NCBI GenBank assembly: GCA_020638575.1
Contig: JACKIH010000003.1
Location: 3,335,001 to 3,399,000 of the forward strand
Direction: 5' to 3'
Length of the DNA: 64,000 bases
From: Rhodospirillaceae bacterium
GTDB taxonomy: Bacteria > Pseudomonadota > Alphaproteobacteria > DSM-16000 > Inquilinaceae
This document shows, piece after piece, positions 9,403 to 19,398 of this stretch. How positions within the stretch are numbered: position 1 is the first letter of the stretch; every line of letters starts with the position of its first letter. Position numbers and translations under genes: made by a program. A model generated the notes under the pieces. The model saw nothing but the letters and a program-made list of their open reading frames with translations, did not search any database and had not been told where the DNA came from.

Positions 9403-9534
9403 CGAGGCAAATCCTTCTGGTCGGCGGATCGGGGGTGCGGGCGGCATCGGCAAACGCCGCCCGCGGCCGGCACCCGGACCAGGGGGCCGGGGCCGCATCG
9501 GGGAGGGGATGGTCAGGGGGAGCGCGAAGGGCCG

Positions 9535-10563
9535 TCAGGTCGCCGTGGGGGAGGCCGGGCCGCTGCCGGCACCGGTGGCAAGGATGGCCGCGGCGATGGC
9601 GGCGATGTCGCCCTGGGTCAGCTCCAAGCTGGCGGCATCGGCCCAGCCGTCCACCTGGGCCGGGCTGCGCGCCCCGACGATGGCGCCGGTGACCGCCGGG
9701 AAGGCCAGCGTCCAGGCGACGGCCACCGCGGCGACGCTGGTGGCGTGCGTCTCGGCGATGGGCTTCAGCGCGTCCGCCAGCTTCAGGTTCCGCACCAGGG
9801 CCTCGCCCTGATAGTTGGGATTGCGCGAGCGCCAATCGTTGTCCGGCAGCGCCTTGGCCCGCTCTTCGGTGAAGCGGCCGGTGAGCAGGCCCGACTGCAT
9901 GGGGCTGTAGACGATCACGCCGGTGCCGTGGTTCTGGCACCAGGGCAGCTCGGCCAGCGCCACGTCGCGGCGGATGGCGGAAAACGGCGGCTGCAGGGTG
10001 TCCACATGGCCCAGTGCCTCGGCGGCTTCAAGCTGCACCACATCGTGGTTGGAGAGGCCGACGGCCCGCACCTTGCCCTCCGCCTTCAGGTCGAGCAGCG
10101 TTTGCCAATAGTCTTCGACCGGCAGGTCTTCGGCCGGCCAGTGCATCTGGTAGAGGTCGATCACCTCCACGCCGAGGCGGGTGAGCGACGCCTCCACCTC
10201 GCGGCGCAGGCTGGCGGCCGCCCCGACGCGGCGCGGCGGAGCCATGCGGTTGGCCTCGTCCCACACCATGCCGCACTTGGTGAACACATAGGGGCGCTCG
10301 CCGGCCGGGATCTCCGCCAGGGCCTGGCGCACGATCTCCTCGGAATGGCCGAGACCGTAGACCGCAGCGGTGTCGATCCAGTTGATGCCGCGGTCGACGG
10401 CGTGGCGGATGGCGGCGACGGACTGGGCGTTATCCTGGGTGCCCCAGCCGGCAATCCAGTCGGGGCCGCCGATGGCCCAAGCGCCGAAGCCGACGCGGGT
10501 GATCGCCATATCGGTGCGGCCGAGGCGGCGGGTCGGCAGCGGCGTCGTCTGTGCGGATGGCAT
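9535..10563 (-). CDS. Aldo/keto reductase
   Basis: This 342-residue NADPH-dependent oxidoreductase of the AKR superfamily reduces aldehydes or ketones; the substrate is unknown. The catalytic tetrad is visible as D64 and Y69 in WIDTAAVYGLG, K96 in VFTKCG and H141 in YQMHWP. The C-terminal cofactor-binding part includes AITGAIVGARSP-like sequence. The ATG at 10563 has AGGAG at a good distance. The start lies only 14 bases from the end of the IS element at 10578. The native promoter has therefore been displaced, and expression would now depend on the IS or on read-through from the transposase, which is transcribed the same way. Confidence 0.93.
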   Translation of the reverse strand: MPSAQTTPLPTRRLGRTDMAITRVGFGAWAIGGPDWIAGWGTQDNAQSVAAIRHAVDRGINWIDTAAVYGLGHSEEIVRQALAEIPAGERPYVFTKCGMVWDEANRMAPPRRVGAAASLRREVEASLTRLGVEVIDLYQMHWPAEDLPVEDYWQTLLDLKAEGKVRAVGLSNHDVVQLEAAEALGHVDTLQPPFSAIRRDVALAELPWCQNHGTGVIVYSPMQSGLLTGRFTEERAKALPDNDWRSRNPNYQGEALVRNLKLADALKPIAETHATSVAAVAVAWTLAFPAVTGAIVGARSPAQVDGWADAASLELTQGDIAAIAAAILATGAGSGPASPTAT

Positions 10564-10577
10564 GGTTTGTCTCCTAG

Positions 10578-11419
10578 GGTCGGGACTCAATTGAGCCACC
10601 AGAGGCAGGTAGCTGCGAGGAATACGGCGGACAGGAAGGTGTCGGCGCGTTTGTCGTAGCGCGTTGCGATCCTTCTGAAATCCTTGAGCCGGCAGAACAG
10701 GCGTTCGATGGTGTTGCGCCGCCTGTAGGCGATGCGATCGTAGCTGTGGGGATGCTTGCGGGTCGGGTTCGGGGGAATGACGACCTCGCAGCCACGCTCA
10801 GCCAGCCAGTCTCTGAACCGCCGGGCATCATAGGCTCGGTCGGCGATCAGTTGGCCGGGCGTGGGGATGCGGTCCAGCAGGGCGGCCACACCAACCAGAT
10901 CGTGGATCTGTCCTGGGGTGACGACGAAAGCGATGGGCCGGCCAACGGCGTCGGCTACGGCATGAACTTTGGTCGTCCGTCCGCCGCGCGTTCGGCCGAT
11001 GGCGTGGGCGAGGTCCCCCCTTTTGCCCCCGCCGCCGAGCGGTGCGCCTTGATATGGGTGGAGTCCACCGCCGTGGTGCTGACCGCCAGGCTGGTGCCGG
11101 TCAGGGCGTAGAAGATGTCCTCCCACACCCCCTGTTTGCTCCACCGATTGAAGCGGTTGTAGATCGTCGTGCAGGGGCCGTACTCCGCCGGGCAATCGCG
11201 CCACCGCGCCCCGATCTTCAGCACATGGACGATGCCGGAGATCACCCGCCGATCATCCACCCGGTGCGCACCGCGCCGGCCTCGCGGCAGATACGGCTCG
11301 ATCCGCGCCCATTCCTCGTCCTTCAACCAGAACAGCGTCCTGCCCATACAAGCCTCCAACCGTTTGGAAGCTTGAATCACATCCGCCGCACAATCGGAAT
11401 CCCTAATTGAGTACGGACC
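10578..11419 (-). mobile_element. IS5-family insertion sequence (IS427-like group), complete
   Basis: The 842-base element is bounded by 15-base terminal inverted repeats, 10578-10592 (GGTCGGGACTCAATT) and 11405-11419, matching at 13 of 15 positions. CTAG flanks it on both sides (10574-10577 and 11420-11423), consistent with a four-base target duplication; a TA duplication is equally compatible. Inside is one frameshifted DDE transposase. Size, two-frame coding and CTAG/TA target fit the IS427 group of IS5. It inserted between the aldo/keto reductase ribosome-binding site and a dispersed repeat. Confidence 0.88.
10587..11347 (-). CDS. IS5-family DDE transposase, made by -1 frameshift
   Basis: The first frame runs from the ATG at 11347 (GGAGG five bases upstream) to 10955; the second ends at 10587 inside the terminal repeat. 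They overlap at an AAAAGGGGGG run (minus strand, about 11015-11024). There a -1 slip changes ...GAKGG into ...GGKRG and joins both halves into about 253 residues. The N-terminal part has WARIEPYLPRGRRG and the first Asp in AVDSTHIKAHRS. The C-terminal part has the second Asp in LIADRAYDARRF and the Glu in RNTIERLFCRLKDFRR. This is the complete DDE set, so the enzyme looks intact. Its gene is transcribed toward the aldo/keto reductase. Confidence 0.9.
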
Positions 11420-11420
11420 C

Positions 11421-11542
11421 TAGAGCGCGTTCGCGCTTGAGTCGGTTCCAGCCCGCGCCCCTACCCGGCCACCCAATAATTTACAATGGCTTGGGCGGCC
11501 GGGTAGGGGGCGGGCCGGCGCAGTCTGAACCGAAGATGCCCT
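11421..11542 (+). repeat. Dispersed repeat with long internal stem, copy 1
   Basis: The element opens TAGAGCGCGTTCGCGC and ends AAGATGCCCT. Its centre forms a ~25-bp near-perfect stem: GCCCGCGCCCCTACCCGGCC on the left against GGCCGGGTAGGGGGCGGGC on the right, with a loop containing TTTACAATGG. A second copy in reverse orientation lies at 62390-62541, sharing both ends and the central block. The IS at 10578-11419 is inserted exactly at this element's outer CTAG. The remaining spacer up to the LysR gene at 11645 shows no gene. Confidence 0.75.
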
Positions 11543-11644
11543 GACCAGCAGTCGGGGACAAAGATAGTGCGGGCAATTGATCTACCCAATGGAAATCGTA
11601 GATGTTATTCATCTGCAATATAGATATGATCAGGTCGCTCCCCC

Positions 11645-12577
11645 ATGGAAGTCCGCCATCTCCAGCACTTCGTCGCGGTGGCGGAGGAGCTGAACTTCAC
11701 CCGCGCGGCCCGGCGGGTGAACATCGTGCAGTCGGCCCTGTCCACCTCGGTCCGCGCGCTGGAAGAGGAGCTGGGCACGCGGCTGTTCGTGCGCAACACG
11801 CGCCAGGTGCGGCTGACCACGGCGGGCAGCGTGTTTCTGGGAAAGGCCCGGGCGGTGCTGGAGGCGGTGCGCGACGCGCGCCTGTCGGTCGCCCAGTTCA
11901 ACGGGCTGGAAGCCGGCACGCTGAGCATCGGCACGGTGCAGAGCCTGCCGGCGTTCCTCGACCTGCCGGCGCTGATTTCAGCGTTCCACCAGCGCCATCC
12001 CGGCATGGAAATCCGCCTCTGCCAGGGTAGCTCCCAGCATCTCTTGGAGAAGGTGAGGAGCGGCCGGCTGGACCTTGCCTTCCTGCCCCTGTGCGAGCCG
12101 CCGGAGGGGCTGGCCGCCACGCTGATCGCGTGCGAGGCGCTGGTGCTGGTGTGTGCCGCCGGCCACCCGCTGGCCGGCCGCCGCGACGTGCCGCTGGACG
12201 CGCTGCAGCGCGAGGTGTTCGTGGATTTCGAGCCGGACTGGGGGACGCGCCGGCTGGTCGACCGCAGCTTCGCCGAAGCCGGCGTGGAGCGCCGCATCGC
12301 GTTCGAAGTGAACGACCTGGAAACGCTGCTGAACCTGGTGGACCGCGGCCTCGGCGTCGCGCTGCTGCCGCAAGCCATCGCCGAATCGAAGCGCGAGCCC
12401 CGCGGCATCGCCCACCTGGCCGGGCCGGAAATCTGCTGGGAACTGGTGGTCGCCTACGTGCCTGGCGGCGAGGCGGCGGGCGGCCCGGCGGACCGGGCAC
12501 CGCAAGCCTTCCTTGACCTCCTCACCGCGACAAACACCGCGCCGGCGGGCGGGGCGGGCGCGCCGCGTCCGGCGTGA
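11645..12577 (+). CDS. LysR-family transcriptional regulator
   Basis: This 310-residue regulator has the N-terminal winged helix-turn-helix at about residues 1-60 (MEVRHLQHFVAVAEELNFTR, then AARRVNIVQSALSTSVRALE). A LysR substrate-binding domain follows from about residue 88, with two alpha/beta lobes. Length is normal for the family. The effector and target genes cannot be read from sequence. It is convergent with the small lipoprotein gene, so it is not divergent from an obvious target, as many LysR genes are. The region upstream (11543-11644) is comparatively AT-rich and would hold its promoter. Confidence 0.93.
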   Translation: MEVRHLQHFVAVAEELNFTRAARRVNIVQSALSTSVRALEEELGTRLFVRNTRQVRLTTAGSVFLGKARAVLEAVRDARLSVAQFNGLEAGTLSIGTVQSLPAFLDLPALISAFHQRHPGMEIRLCQGSSQHLLEKVRSGRLDLAFLPLCEPPEGLAATLIACEALVLVCAAGHPLAGRRDVPLDALQREVFVDFEPDWGTRRLVDRSFAEAGVERRIAFEVNDLETLLNLVDRGLGVALLPQAIAESKREPRGIAHLAGPEICWELVVAYVPGGEAAGGPADRAPQAFLDLLTATNTAPAGGAGAPRPA

Positions 12578-12591
12578 CCGGCCGGGACCGC

Positions 12592-12837
12592 TTATTCCCA
12601 GACGGGCTGGCCGAGATAGATGTCTTCCGGACCGGTCAGGGCACCGGTGGCCACACCGGCGGCACCGCCGATCAAGGCCCCCACCCCCAGCGATCCGCCG
12701 ACGATGGCCGCACCGGCCACGCCCGCCGCGGCCCCGAGGCCGCCGCCGGTGATGGCACGGTCGCCCGGCGTGGTGCCGCAGGCAACCGCTAGGCTGCCGG
12801 CCAGGGCTAGCGCCGCCACTTTCGAAAGCCAGGTCAT
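12592..12837 (-). CDS. Small glycine-zipper lipoprotein
   Basis: The 81-residue precursor has a lipoprotein signal peptide ending in the lipobox LAVAC (cysteine near residue 20). It is followed by a Gly/Ala-rich region with regular small-residue spacing (GGGLGAAAGVAGAAIVGGSLG), the pattern of glycine-zipper outer-membrane lipoproteins. The ATG at 12837 is preceded by GAGGTGG, six bases away, which decides the start over longer in-frame possibilities. It is probably anchored in the outer membrane. The gene is single, convergent with the LysR regulator. Confidence 0.8.
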   Translation of the reverse strand: MTWLSKVAALALAGSLAVACGTTPGDRAITGGGLGAAAGVAGAAIVGGSLGVGALIGGAAGVATGALTGPEDIYLGQPVWE

Positions 12838-13005
12838 GGCATCCACCTCAATTTGATCCAGTGGGTTAAGCAACAACGCCAATATCGTGATTCTCAACTG
12901 GAATCTCGTCAACACCATGGCAAGGGGATCGGCCAAAAAAGCGCAGGGCGATTGCGTGTGGCCGGCCGATCGGCGATGCATGGCGAGACCCCAGGAGGCC
13001 CGGCC

Positions 13006-14229
13006 ATGCGCATCGAGAGCTGCGACACCTTCATCGTCGGCAACCCGCCACCCCACAAGGGCGGCCGCTACTTCCACCTGGTGCGGCTGAAGACCGCCTG
13101 CGGCATCGAGGGGCTGGGCGAGGTCTATGCCGCTACCTTCTCAGCCGAGGCGATCGACAAGCTGATCCACGACGTGTTCGGCCGCTGGGTTGCCGGCAGC
13201 GATCCCACGCGCATCGAAACCTTCTGGCGGCGGGCCTACAGCTCGGGCTACACCCAGCGCCCCGACCCAACGCTGCAGGCGGTGATGAGCGGGCTGGAGC
13301 TGGCGCTGTGGGACATCCTCGGCAAGGCGCTGGACCGGCCGGTGCACGCCCTGCTGGGCGGCCGGGTGCACGCGCGGCTGCGCAGCTACACCTATCTCTA
13401 CCCGCCGGGGGACAGCGTGCAGCCGGCCGACCTGCCGGCGCGCAGCGTCTACAGCGATCCGGATATGGCGGCCGAAGCAGCGGTGGCGGCGGTGGCGGCC
13501 GGGTTCACGGCGGTGAAGTTCGATCCCGCCGGTCCCTATACCGCTTTCGATCCCCATCAGCCGAGCCTGGCCGATCTGGAGCGCACCGAGGCGTTTTGCC
13601 GCGCCGTGCGCGAGGCCGTGGGCACGCGTGCGGACATGCTGGTGGGCACCCACGGCCAGTTCACCCCCGCCGGTGCCATCCGCCTGGCGCGGCGGCTGGA
13701 AGCCTACGACCCCCTGTGGTTGGAGGAACCGACACCGCCGGAGGTACCGGAGGAGATGGCCAAGGTGGCTGCGGCCACCACCATTCCCATCGCCACCGGC
13801 GAGCGGCTGACCACCAAGTACGAATTCGCCGCGGTGCTGCGGGCGGGGGCCGCCGCCATCCTCCAGCCCGACCTGGGGCGGTCGGGCGGGCTCTTGGAGG
13901 GCAAGAAGATCGCCAGTCTGGCGGAAGCCTTCCACGCCCAGATCGCGCCCCACTGCTATTGCGGGCCGGTGGTGATGGCGGCCAATGCGCAGTTGGCGGT
14001 GTGCTCGCCGAACTTCCTGATCATCGAGACCATCGAAGGCTGGGGTGGCTTCCAGGCCCGCCTGGTGGACAGCGCCTTCGCCCACGAGGACGGCCACCTG
14101 CTGGTGCCTGACACGCCGGGGCTGGGGGTAACGCTGAACGAGGCTGTCGCGCGCGCCCATCCCTATACGGGCACGCAGCTCCACCTCACCATGGCCGACG
14201 ATCCGCCGACGGTGGCGCCGCAGGGCTGA
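13006..14229 (+). CDS. Mandelate racemase/muconate lactonizing family enzyme (enolase superfamily)
   Basis: This 407-residue enzyme has an N-terminal capping domain (about 1-125) and a C-terminal TIM barrel. Visible superfamily features include FTAVKFDPAGPY, WLEEPTPPEVPEEM with a metal-binding glutamate, TGERLTTKYEF with the next acidic ligand, and IAPHCYCGPVVMAAN with a catalytic histidine. The pattern is nearest to the sugar-acid dehydratase branch (galactonate dehydratase-like), but the substrate is not determined. The ATG at 13006 has an excellent AGGAGG seven bases upstream. It stands alone between the lipoprotein gene and the convergent tad operon, without sugar transport or catabolic neighbours. 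Confidence 0.88.
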   Translation: MRIESCDTFIVGNPPPHKGGRYFHLVRLKTACGIEGLGEVYAATFSAEAIDKLIHDVFGRWVAGSDPTRIETFWRRAYSSGYTQRPDPTLQAVMSGLELALWDILGKALDRPVHALLGGRVHARLRSYTYLYPPGDSVQPADLPARSVYSDPDMAAEAAVAAVAAGFTAVKFDPAGPYTAFDPHQPSLADLERTEAFCRAVREAVGTRADMLVGTHGQFTPAGAIRLARRLEAYDPLWLEEPTPPEVPEEMAKVAAATTIPIATGERLTTKYEFAAVLRAGAAAILQPDLGRSGGLLEGKKIASLAEAFHAQIAPHCYCGPVVMAANAQLAVCSPNFLIIETIEGWGGFQARLVDSAFAHEDGHLLVPDTPGLGVTLNEAVARAHPYTGTQLHLTMADDPPTVAPQG

Positions 14230-14239
14230 GGGCGAGAAG

Positions 14240-14279
14240 GGGGACGGGCAGGGGACGGGCAGGGGACGGGCAGGGGACG
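14240..14279. repeat. 11-base tandem repeat (about 3.6 copies)
   Basis: The unit GGGGACGGGCA repeats perfectly in the 86-base gap between the enolase-superfamily gene and tadC, whose genes converge here. It is G-rich on the plus strand and could vary in copy number. No coding role. Confidence 0.85.
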
Positions 14280-14315
14280 AACACAGGGACAGGCGGAACG
14301 GCCGCTGCCACGCCG

Positions 14316-15308
14316 TCAGTTGACCGTGGAGAACACCTCGATCAGGCCCAGCACGGCCGGCCCGATCAGCACCACGAACAGCGGCGGCAGGATGAACAGG
14401 ATGAGCGGCACCATCAGCGTGGCCGGCAGCCGCGCCGCCTTCTCTTCGGCCTTCATCAGCCGCTCGTGCCTGAGTTCGGCGGCCAGCACGCGCAAGGAAT
14501 CGGCGAGCGGCGTGCCGTAGCGTTCGGTCTGGATCAGCGTGTTGACGAGGGCGCGCATGCCGGGCAGGCCGGTGCGGTTGGCCAGGTTGTCGAGCGCCTC
14601 GCGGCGGTCCTGCACGAACCCCAGCTCGACGGCCGCCAGCGAGAATTCCTCGCCCAGTTCCGGCCAGCTCCGTTCCAGCTCGGCAGCCACGCGGTTGAGC
14701 GAGGCATCGAGGCTGAGCCCGGCTTCCGCACAGATCACCGCTAGGTCGATGCCGTCCGGCAGCGCCTTATGCAGCAGCTCCTTGCGCTTCTGGGTCTGGT
14801 TGGTGATGTAGATGTCCGGCAGGAAGAAGCCGAGCACGACGCAGCCGGCGACGCAGAGGATCAGCACGGGCTGCGAGGCATCGTAGACGCGGACGCCGAA
14901 GAACAGAAAGATGCCGAGGGCCGCCATGGCGATGGGGCAGACCAGCTTGGCGAACAGGAAAACGATCACGGCATCGTTGGAGCGGTAGCCCGCGCGGGCC
15001 AACACCATCTGGCGCTCCGATGCCTTCATGCGGCTGAACAGCTTGAAGCGGCTCACCACATTGCGCATGAAGCCGATGCCCTGGACGTTGCGGCGCTGGC
15101 GCTTGGCCGCCGCCGCCTCCATGGACTGGCGCTTCAGCGCCGCCCGCCGGTCCATCAGCTCGCGCGCGCGCCGGGTCGATTCGCGGCGCGGCAGGGTGGC
15201 CGCCCACACCGCCAGCACGAACAGCATCGCGGCGCTCACCGCCAGGATGAGGATCAGTTCCTCGGCGCCGAGGGTGCCGATGCCGGGGATGGTGATCTCG
15301 AAGTCCAC
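14316..15308 (-). CDS. tadC: Tad/Flp pilus inner-membrane protein TadC
   Basis: This 330-residue type II secretion F-family protein forms, with TadB, the inner-membrane platform of the Flp pilus machine. It has N-terminal (about 17-37) and central membrane segments (about 125-165), a cytoplasmic helical domain with ALPDGIDLAVICAEAGLSLD, and a C-terminal hydrophobic hairpin (about 295-325, with PLILFILPPLFVVLIGPAVL). The GTG at 15308 has GGGAG upstream. It is the last gene of the operon and is separated from tadB by a 198-base spacer filled by two palindromic repeats, an unusual gap for a gene pair that is normally close. Confidence 0.92.
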   Translation of the reverse strand: MDFEITIPGIGTLGAEELILILAVSAAMLFVLAVWAATLPRRESTRRARELMDRRAALKRQSMEAAAAKRQRRNVQGIGFMRNVVSRFKLFSRMKASERQMVLARAGYRSNDAVIVFLFAKLVCPIAMAALGIFLFFGVRVYDASQPVLILCVAGCVVLGFFLPDIYITNQTQKRKELLHKALPDGIDLAVICAEAGLSLDASLNRVAAELERSWPELGEEFSLAAVELGFVQDRREALDNLANRTGLPGMRALVNTLIQTERYGTPLADSLRVLAAELRHERLMKAEEKAARLPATLMVPLILFILPPLFVVLIGPAVLGLIEVFSTVN

Positions 15309-15345
15309 GGATCTGGCTCCCGCGCCGAGGGCCCACCGGCCCCTG

Positions 15346-15420
15346 CTAGTCTCCCGAGTCCGAAGTTCGCGGATCTTGACACCAGGTCCCGAGCGAACTT
15401 CGGACTCAGTGGAACACTAG
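15346..15420. repeat. CTAG-ended palindromic element (i)
   Basis: Arms GAGTCCGAAGTTCGC (15356-15370) and GCGAACTTCGGACTC (15393-15407) are perfectly complementary over 15 bases. The element begins and ends with CTAG (15346-15349, 15417-15420). Its right half read inward is CTAGTGTTCCACTGAGTCC..., related to the elements at 15434, 45261 and 45353. It lies between tadB and tadC and would fold in their mRNA. Confidence 0.8.
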
Positions 15421-15433
15421 CTCGTCTATGACG

Positions 15434-15510
15434 CTAGCGTGGTTTTCTGATCGGACGTTCGTTTCCAGTTTGGCCCCCCGCACGAACGAACGTCTGATCC
15501 ACCACACTAG
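15434..15510. repeat. CTAG-ended palindromic element (ii)
   Basis: Arms GATCGGACGTTCGTT (15449-15463) and AACGAACGTCTGATC (15485-15499) pair at 14 of 15 positions. CTAG is found at 15434-15437 and 15507-15510. The terminal CTA of the right end is the tadB stop codon on the minus strand. It lies 13 bases from element (i) in tandem. Confidence 0.8.
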
Positions 15511-16507
15511 ATCTCGAAGGTGATCATCCGCTTCATCACCGCAAAGCCGATGAACATCCACAGCACCGCCGCCCCCAGCATGATGTTGCCGCGAATGTCG
15601 GTGATCAGCAGGCTGATGTAGTCGGAGTTGATGACGTAGAGCAGCCCGAACATGAAGAAGGGCAGGCCGCCCAGCAGGTAGGCGCTCATCCGCGCTTCGG
15701 AGGACAGCGCGCGGACCTTCAGCTTGGCGGCCCGGCGCTTGCGCAGGATGTCGGCCAGGTTGGACAGGGTTTCGGCCAGGTTGCCGCCGGTTTCCGCCTG
15801 CACCGAAAGGCTGACCACGAAGAAGCGGAACTCCGGGATGTCCAGCCGTTCCGCGGTGGTCCACATGGCGCGTTCCATGCCTTCGCCGACGCTCATCTGC
15901 TCGATGATGGCCTTGAACTCCGTACCCACCGGATCGGGGATTTCCGCGGCCACCGTCTTGATCGATTCGGCGACCGGCATGCCGGACTTGATGCCGCGCA
16001 CGATCAGGTCGATGGCTTCGGGGAAGTTGCTGAGGAACCGCTGGCGCCGGTTGCGCACCATGGTCCCGACGACCATGTGCGGCAGCCCCGCGCCCAGCGT
16101 GATCCCCAGGAGCAGGGAGAGGATGAGCGACAGCCCGGCGAAGAGGTAGAGCGCCACCGCCACGGCCATGGCGATCAGCAGACTGAAGGCGAGGTAGACG
16201 AAGACGGAGATGTTGTGGCCGGTGCGCTGCAGCCGGGCGCGCATCACCGCCTGGTTGGGCACCAGCCCGGAGGCGAACTTTTCCAGTGCGGTCTGGTTGT
16301 CGGTCTTGCGCAGCGACAACGCTGCCGCCTTCTGGTCTGCCTTCGACCTGGACCCGGCCGCGCGGGTGATCCGCCGGTCGAGCGCGCGCCGCGTGGTGGT
16401 GGCGGACACGAGCACGTAGCTGAGGGCGACGAAGACCAGGGTGAACGTCCCGATCAGCAGCACTGCCCACATGGGCACGCCGGAGACCTGGAGCTGCAGG
16501 ATCTCCA

Positions 16508-16508
<1 letters not shown>
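15507..16508 (-). CDS. tadB: Tad/Flp pilus inner-membrane protein TadB
   Basis: This 333-residue F-family platform protein is the partner of TadC. It has an N-terminal membrane segment (about 13-37), two segments near 105-140, the cytoplasmic domain with FPEAIDLIVRGIKSGMPVAE and AETGGNLAETLSNLADILRK, and a C-terminal pair of hydrophobic segments. The ATG at 16508 overlaps the cpaF stop (TAATG), indicating coupling; an in-frame extension upstream is only the shadow of cpaF. The TAG stop at 15507 is supplied by the end of a palindromic repeat, so the C-terminus (KRMITFEI) may have been set by that insertion. Confidence 0.93.
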
Positions 16509-18163
<1,655 letters not shown>

Positions 18164-18169
18164 GTAACC

Positions 18170-19369
18170 TTAGCTCCTCGAGAACCAGCCTCGCTTGCGT
18201 CGATCCCCTTCGAGTCCTGCCACGGCGCGTGCGAGGCCCCGAAAGGTTTCGAAACTACTCCCTTTCAAAGCCTGGATCAAAGGCCGCCCCTCGACGCTGG
18301 CCTTGGCACCGCGCGGATCTTCCGGGATCACAAAATCCAGCTTAGCGTCAAAACCCTTTTCAAAATCTTGCTGACTAATTTCGGCCGCCTTCTCCAGCCC
18401 GGCGCGGTTAACCACCGTGGTGATGGCGATGTCCGGGGACAGGTTCTGCAGGCCCGAGCGCAGGCGCACCATGTCGCGCAGCCCGGCGATCGAAAGGTCG
18501 CTGACGATCAGCACCCGGTCGGCAGCCGAAACCGTGCCGATGACCTCCGGCACCAGGTAGCGGGGAATGTCGACGACGACCACGTCGAAAATGCGGCGCA
18601 GTTCGGAGAGCAGCAGCTCCAGCGCGTCCTGCTGCAGATCGAAGGCGGTGTCCAGCGGCTCTTCGCCGCCGAGCACGAACAGGTTCTCGGTCTTGTTGAC
18701 CAGGGCGGACGCGACGAACAGGGAGTCGATACGGTCGGCGTTCTCCAACGCGTTGCGCAGGCCGTTGGAGGCTTCCAGGTCCAAGGACAGCGCGATCGTG
18801 CCGAAATGCAGGTCGAGATCGACCAGGCCGACCTGCTTGTGGAACTCGTCGGCCAGCAGGCTGGCGACGCCGATGGCCACGCTGGTTGCGCCCACCCCGC
18901 CGCGGGCCCCCATGACGAAGACCGTGCGGCCGTTGGCCGAGACGGTTTCCTGCTCCTCGGTGCGGCCGGCCGCCAGGATGGTGCGGCGCAGCTCCTGGCC
19001 GGTGATCGGCTTCACCAGGTAGTCGGTTACCCCGGTGTTGAGCAGGGCACGGTAGAGCGACACGTCGTTTTCCTGGCCGATGGCCACGATCGTGGTCTCC
19101 GGACCCGCCACGGCGGCCAGGTTGGAAATGTCCGGAATGGGCGAGCTGCTCTCCGACAGGTCGACGATCAGCAGCTCGGGGCTGGCGCCTTGCTGCAGGG
19201 CGCTCAAGGCCACCTGGACGCCGCCCTCGCGCACCTCGACACCGCGCCGCCCGCCGGGCACCACGCGCACCACGGTCTCCAGCGTCTCCTCGTCGCAGAC
19301 AAACGCCAGGATCGGCTCCGAGGACCCAATGGTCGGTGCGCGCTGCCCGGTGCGAGCCACGGTGTTCAT
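18170..19369 (-). CDS. cpaE: Tad pilus localisation ATPase CpaE (TadZ)
   Basis: This 399-residue protein combines an N-terminal atypical receiver-like domain (about 20-135, with LLIVDLSES and YLVKPITGQEL) with a MinD/ParA-type ATPase domain from about 145. The deviant Walker A appears as MGARGGVGATSVAIGVA and is followed by VGLVDLDLHFG. TadZ proteins direct the Tad machine to its site in the cell. It is spaced 6 bases before cpaF and 29 bases after cpaD in the operon. Confidence 0.93.
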   Translation of the reverse strand: MNTVARTGQRAPTIGSSEPILAFVCDEETLETVVRVVPGGRRGVEVREGGVQVALSALQQGASPELLIVDLSESSSPIPDISNLAAVAGPETTIVAIGQENDVSLYRALLNTGVTDYLVKPITGQELRRTILAAGRTEEQETVSANGRTVFVMGARGGVGATSVAIGVASLLADEFHKQVGLVDLDLHFGTIALSLDLEASNGLRNALENADRIDSLFVASALVNKTENLFVLGGEEPLDTAFDLQQDALELLLSELRRIFDVVVVDIPRYLVPEVIGTVSAADRVLIVSDLSIAGLRDMVRLRSGLQNLSPDIAITTVVNRAGLEKAAEISQQDFEKGFDAKLDFVIPEDPRGAKASVEGRPLIQALKGSSFETFRGLARAVAGLEGDRRKRGWFSRS

Positions 19370-19398
19370 GTAGTCGGTCCCCTGACCAGTGTGCGGGA

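Noticed and set aside
9007..10659. 550-codon open frame on the plus strand
   Set aside because: Antisense to the flavin and aldo/keto reductases; no ribosome-binding site or motif.
11015..11025. Transposase as a pseudogene because it is split into two frames
   Set aside because: The AAAAG slip site and -1 geometry, with a full DDE set, are the normal expression mode for this IS group.
14240..14279. CRISPR-like array
   Set aside because: Units are contiguous 11-mers with no spacers and no cas genes in the window.
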